The notes under the pieces are model-generated. The model saw only the letters and a list, made by a program, of their open reading frames with translations. It was not told where the DNA came from and made no database searches. A stretch of 8,316 nt of DNA from Firmicutes bacterium ZCTH02-B6 (GTDB taxonomy: Bacteria; Bacillota; Limnochordia; Limnochordales; ZCTH02-B6), in contig LZRQ01000155.1 in NCBI GenBank assembly GCA_002159155.1, positions 1-8,316 on the forward strand. The letters are read 5' to 3'. Shown piece after piece: positions 6,336 through 8,316 of the stretch (position 1 is the stretch's first letter; each line of letters begins with the position of its first letter). The position numbers and the translations under genes were made by a program.

Positions 6336-6800
6336 ATGCGGATCAGCAGTCCCCGCTTTGGCGAGCTCGAGGTGCGGGAGGACGACATCATCCGCTTTCC
6401 CTCAGGGATACTCGGATTTGGGCACGTGAAACACTACCTGCTGCTCGAGCATAGCCCGGGCAGCGTGTTTCATATACTGCAGGGAGTTGATGACCCTGCG
6501 GTTGCCTTTGTCCTGATCGACCCGCGCACGTTCCGCCCTGATTACCGGGTGGCGGTGGCCCCGGAGACGGTCACGGACCTGGAGCTGGAGGACGGACAAG
6601 ACGCGACCGTGTACGCGATCGTCACCGTGCCCGCAGGCGATCCGGCGGGTATGACCGCTAACCTGCAGGCTCCGGTCGTGCTCAACCTGCACAAACGGCT
6701 CGGCTGTCAGGTGGTGCTGCCCGACGGGCCATATGGCCTGCGTCATCCCATCTTGGCCGAACTGCAGGCCGCGGCAGCCGCCGAACGGCAGGACGGGTAG
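6336..6800 (+). CDS. fliW: FliW, flagellar assembly factor and CsrA antagonist
   Basis: A 154-residue protein of the FliW family. In Bacillus, FliW is held by cytoplasmic flagellin; when flagellin is exported, freed FliW binds CsrA and relieves the block on hag translation. Recognisable blocks are FPSGILGF (21-28), LQGVDDPAVAFVLIDP (48-63), PDY (68-70), VTVP (96-99) and TANLQAPVVLN (107-117). The start chosen is ATG 6336, since AAGGAAGGGA (6321-6330) precedes it at good spacing and the protein then begins with the family's MRI...FG style; the open frame reaches back to 6252 without family similarity. It is followed 32 bases later by csrA, its known partner. No convincing promoter was found in 6244-6335. 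Confidence 0.95.
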   Translation: MRISSPRFGELEVREDDIIRFPSGILGFGHVKHYLLLEHSPGSVFHILQGVDDPAVAFVLIDPRTFRPDYRVAVAPETVTDLELEDGQDATVYAIVTVPAGDPAGMTANLQAPVVLNLHKRLGCQVVLPDGPYGLRHPILAELQAAAAAERQDG

Positions 6801-6832
6801 CCAGGCGGGGCGTCCAGGGAGGGACCGAAAAC

Positions 6833-7150
6833 ATGCTGGTACTAACCCGCAAGCGGGACGAAAGCATCATGATCGGCGACGAGATCAAGATCACCGTCGT
6901 CGACGTGCGCGGGGACCAGGTCAAGTTGGGGATTGAGGCGCCTCGCCACGTTCCGGTGCACCGGGAGGAAATCTACCGGGAGATCCAGGAAGAAAATCGG
7001 CGTGCCGCTCTTAAGGACACCCCTGACTTGGCAGCGCTTGAACGTGTGCTGCACAGGTCCGGGGCGACACCAACGGAGCCTGTTGAGCGAGGGAAGGCCC
7101 CACAAACCGGTATCGGTCCGCGGCACAAGGATGAGTCGCAGGACACCTAG
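6833..7150 (+). CDS. csrA: CsrA, RNA-binding translational repressor with an extended C-terminal tail
   Basis: CsrA is a dimeric RNA-binding protein that recognises GGA in hairpin loops and near Shine-Dalgarno sequences; in Bacillus its main target is the hag leader. The core is complete: MLVLTRKRDESIMIGD at the start, VKLGIEAPRHVPVHREEIY at 30-48, with the RNA-contact positions Leu4 and Arg44 present. Asn55 (in QEEN, 52-55) matches a position that I recall as important for FliW contact in B. subtilis CsrA. At 105 residues it is about 30 longer than the Bacillus protein (74); residues from about 61 on form a Pro/Thr/charged tail with no recognised motif. The start is ATG 6833 with GGGAGGG at 6817-6823. 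The stop lies 2 bases from the end of the opposing DUF6470 gene, with no hairpin terminator between them. Confidence 0.96.
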   Translation: MLVLTRKRDESIMIGDEIKITVVDVRGDQVKLGIEAPRHVPVHREEIYREIQEENRRAALKDTPDLAALERVLHRSGATPTEPVERGKAPQTGIGPRHKDESQDT

Positions 7151-7152
7151 CG

Positions 7153-7572
7153 TTATGCCTCGATGTCGATGTATTGGCCGGAGGCCAGGAGGACCGACGC
7201 TCTAACGCGTACCTGGCCAGGAGTAACTTGCACCGCGGCTTCACCAGGCTCCACTTCAACGAGCACGGGATGCTTTGGAGCAACATCGATATTAATTTGC
7301 AAATCCCGTAATCCGCGCCGCCGGGCTTGGTCGGCGATGGGATTCTCCCCCTCCTCAATGCGGGCAAGTTGATCGCCCTCGCGGGCAATTTGGGAGATCG
7401 CCTGCCATGCCGCGCGATGACCACGGGCGGCTAGCTCACGCGCGATTTTCCCTATGGGCTTCAAGCCGATGTCTGCCTGTGCTTCCCGGACGTCAATATG
7501 GACGCGCGGCATCCGCATACTTACGTCCAAACGCGGTAACTCAATCTCGATTAGCAGTCGCCCAATCCTCAC
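7153..7572 (-). CDS. DUF6470 family protein (YviE-like), reverse strand
   Basis: A 139-residue protein recognised as a DUF6470/YviE-like flagellar-locus protein. The most telling stretch is WQAISQIAREGDQLARIEEG (56-75) followed by ENPIADQARR (76-85). Around it are repeats of short amphipathic strands, IEIELPRLDV near the start and QINIDVAPK to QYIDIEA at the end. There is no signal peptide or membrane segment. The function is unknown; its regular presence beside flgL, fliW and hag suggests a link to flagella. It is shorter than Bacillus YviE (about 190). The start is GTG at 7572-7570, with AAGAAGGA upstream on the minus strand (7590-7583). In Bacillus the gene lies between flgL and fliW on the same strand; here it is inverted, between csrA and hag, with its own sigma-D promoter candidate. 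Confidence 0.82.
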   Translation of the reverse strand: MRIGRLLIEIELPRLDVSMRMPRVHIDVREAQADIGLKPIGKIARELAARGHRAAWQAISQIAREGDQLARIEEGENPIADQARRRGLRDLQINIDVAPKHPVLVEVEPGEAAVQVTPGQVRVRASVLLASGQYIDIEA

Positions 7573-7596
7573 GGGTTCTCATTCCTTCTTAGTTTG

Positions 7597-7623
7597 ATGT
7601 CGGCAACATTCTCCGATGGCTTA
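7597..7623 (-). promoter_or_regulatory. Candidate sigma-D promoter for the DUF6470 gene
   Basis: Read on the minus strand, TAAG (7623-7620), a 15-base spacer and GCCGACAT (7604-7597) give a close sigma-D match, with the same TAAG-N15 form as the flgM promoter. The predicted transcript start is about 18-20 bases before the DUF6470 GTG codon, leaving just enough room for the Shine-Dalgarno sequence. The -35 is part of the palindrome GCTTAAGC (7619-7626). Confidence 0.62.
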
Positions 7624-7667
7624 AGCTAGTGGGGGTGAGCGTGCTTCTAGCCAGAGTACCCACCGAC

Positions 7668-7697
7668 TTGGCACGAAAGAGGGTCACCCGCGATACT
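7668..7697 (+). promoter_or_regulatory. Weak sigma-A-like promoter candidate upstream of hag
   Basis: TTGGCA (7668-7673) and GATACT (7692-7697) are 18 bases apart and each keep four or five of the six consensus bases. It lies upstream of the better sigma-D candidate. It could be a basal second promoter or chance. Confidence 0.22.
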
Positions 7698-7752
7698 GCG
7701 AGTGGAACTTTGGGACTAAAGGACTTTACATACCAGGACGATACTGGGAGTG
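7691..7752 (+). repeat. Imperfect 14-bp direct repeat flanking the hag -35
   Basis: CGATACTGCGAGTG (7691-7704) and CGATACTGGGAGTG (7739-7752) agree at 13 of 14 positions and start 48 bases apart. The right copy overlaps the -10 and predicted transcript start of hag; the left copy lies just upstream of the -35. This may be a small duplication of promoter sequence or a pair of protein-binding sites. Confidence 0.6.
7717..7744 (+). promoter_or_regulatory. Candidate sigma-D promoter for flagellin (hag)
   Basis: TAAA (7717-7720), a 16-base spacer and GACGATAC (7737-7744) match sigma-D consensus TAAA-N15-GCCGATAA with a perfect -35, six of eight -10 bases and a spacer one base longer than usual. 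The predicted start near 7751 gives a leader of about 146 nt. Flagellin genes are standard sigma-D targets. Confidence 0.65.
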
Positions 7753-7774
7753 AAAGCGTCTGCCCGACTCTGTC

Positions 7775-7794
7775 TGTCGGCAAGGAGGCCGACA
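7775..7794 (+). promoter_or_regulatory. Probable CsrA-binding hairpin in the hag leader (upstream site)
   Basis: TGTCGGC (7775-7781) pairs perfectly with GCCGACA (7788-7794), leaving the 6-base loop AAGGAG with GGA at 7784-7786. A GGA in the loop of a stable hairpin, preceded by CA(A/G), is the classic high-affinity CsrA target, and B. subtilis hag mRNA has a comparable upstream site. csrA and fliW are encoded next door, so the reading is well supported. Confidence 0.7.
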
Positions 7795-7814
7795 CGGCGG
7801 GGGAGGAGGTGGAG

Positions 7815-7895
7815 GTGTTTCGCCATAATCCGCCGAGCGGGCAGCGCAGAACGGTCGACCTGACCGACGAACCATGTTCATCAAGGAGGATGTAA
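7815..7895 (+). CDS. Possible leader mini-ORF before hag
   Basis: GTG 7815 opens a frame of 26 codons that ends at TAA 7893-7895, one base before the hag ATG. A Shine-Dalgarno-like GGAGGAGG (7802-7809) lies five bases upstream. The stop position would allow tight translational coupling to hag. Against it, the peptide (Arg- and Ser-rich, with no recognised motif) has no known homologue to me, frames of this length are common in GC-rich DNA, and the GGA-rich stretch can be explained as CsrA contact sites. Confidence 0.18.
   Translation: MFRHNPPSGQRRTVDLTDEPCSSRRM
7882..7894 (+). promoter_or_regulatory. hag Shine-Dalgarno sequence overlapping a second CsrA site
   Basis: CAAGGAGGATGT (7882-7893) includes the strong ribosome binding site AAGGAGG, seven bases before the hag ATG, and the CsrA-type core CAAGGA. 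The octamer CAAGGAGG here is identical to that at 7781-7788 in the upstream hairpin, 101 bases away. CsrA bound here would directly block the ribosome, as in Bacillus. Confidence 0.62.
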
Positions 7896-7896
7896 C

Positions 7897-8316
7897 ATGC
7901 GCATTGCCAACAACATTATGGCGATGAACGCTCATCGTCAGTTGGTCATCAACCAGGGTGGGATCGCCAAGTCCATTGAGAAGCTGTCCTCGGGTCTCCG
8001 GATCAACCGGGCCGGCGACGACGCGGCGGGCCTGGCCATCTCGGAGAAGATGCGGGGGCAGATCCGGGGCTTGAACATGGCCGCGAAGAACGCCCAGGAC
8101 GGCATCTCCCTGATCCAGACGGCTGAAGGCGCTTTGACCGAAAGCCACGCGATTTTGCAGCGCATGCGCGAGCTGGCGGCCCAGGCGGCCAATGACACGA
8201 ATACGGCCACTGACCGCTATGAGATCCAAAAGGAAATCAACCAGCTGGCCGAGGAATTGACCCGCATCGGCAACACCACCGAGTTCAACACGATGAAGCT
8301 TCTGGACGGCTCGTTG
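7897..8316 (+). CDS. hag: Flagellin, N-terminal part (runs off the window)
   Basis: The first 140 codons of flagellin, the filament subunit exported through the flagellar channel. It begins with MRIANNIMAMNAHRQL (1-16) and has LSSGLRINRAGDDAAGLAIS (30-49), MRGQIRGLN (52-60), NAQDGISLIQTAEGAL (65-80) and the D1 helix LQRMRELAAQAAND (87-100), followed by the helix with EINQLAEELTRIGNTTEFN. This is the typical D0/D1 N-terminal region. The RELAAQAAN segment keeps the shape of the region sensed by TLR5 in other flagellins. The start is ATG 7897 with AAGGAGG seven bases upstream. The variable domain and the C-terminus are beyond the right edge, so full length and copy number are unknown. Expected control is sigma-D for transcription and CsrA/FliW for translation. 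Confidence 0.97.
   Translation, partial: MRIANNIMAMNAHRQLVINQGGIAKSIEKLSSGLRINRAGDDAAGLAISEKMRGQIRGLNMAAKNAQDGISLIQTAEGALTESHAILQRMRELAAQAANDTNTATDRYEIQKEINQLAEELTRIGNTTEFNTMKLLDGSL

Noticed and set aside
7854..7867. GGTCGACCTGACC inverted repeat in the hag leader as an operator
   Set aside because: The arms are only four bases around a short loop, which is expected by chance in this base composition.
7629..7895. An 88-codon frame covering the whole hag upstream region
   Set aside because: It has no ribosome binding site at its start, runs through the hag promoter, and its peptide has no recognisable family. Only the last 26 codons are kept as a weak candidate.

Overview
The window looks like chromosomal DNA of a GC-rich, Gram-positive-type flagellated bacterium, most likely a deep-branching or thermophilic member of the Bacillota. 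Three things point there: strong GGAGG-type ribosome binding sites; the order comF, flgM, flgN, flgK, flgL, (DUF6470), fliW, csrA, hag, which is the Bacillus-type late flagellar cluster; and candidate sigma-D (sigma-28) promoters of the form TAA(A/G)-N15/16-G(C/A)CGA. The species cannot be named from the sequence alone.

Layout. Bases 2-367 hold the 3' end of a glycogen-debranching-type glycosidase gene. A 13-bp tandem duplication covers its stop codon and a strong GC hairpin follows. From a candidate sigma-A promoter (488-516) reads a compact unit: a CysM/CysK-type cysteine synthase, an overlapping M67 (JAMM) metalloprotease-like protein, and a ComFC-type phosphoribosyltransferase. The cysteine synthase plus M67 pair suggests a sulfur-carrier-protein route to cysteine, although no carrier gene is in view.

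A sigma-D promoter candidate just after comFC (2929-2955) would drive flgM (anti-sigma factor), flgN (chaperone), flgK and flgL (hook-filament junction proteins). This unit ends in a clear hairpin-plus-T terminator (6218-6243). Then come fliW and csrA, the post-transcriptional switch for flagellin. The DUF6470 (YviE-like) gene follows on the opposite strand, convergent with csrA across a 2-bp gap and with its own sigma-D promoter candidate. Finally flagellin (hag) begins at 7897 and runs off the right edge.

How the genes fit together. FlgM would hold sigma-D inactive until the hook is finished and FlgM is exported. FlgN would escort FlgK and FlgL to the export gate. Sigma-D then turns on flgM, DUF6470 and hag. 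CsrA would block hag translation until FliW, released from flagellin as flagellin is exported, removes it. The hag leader carries the expected target: a 7-bp hairpin with GGA in its loop (7775-7794) and a second copy of the same CAAGGAGG octamer as the Shine-Dalgarno sequence (7882-7889).

The most interesting points are the inverted and relocated DUF6470 gene, the two-site CsrA target in the hag leader together with a possible upstream mini-ORF, the unusually long CsrA tail, and the cysM-M67 pair. I see no mobile elements, tRNA, rRNA or CRISPR array. No wholly novel system is evident; this is a rearranged version of a known regulatory circuit.
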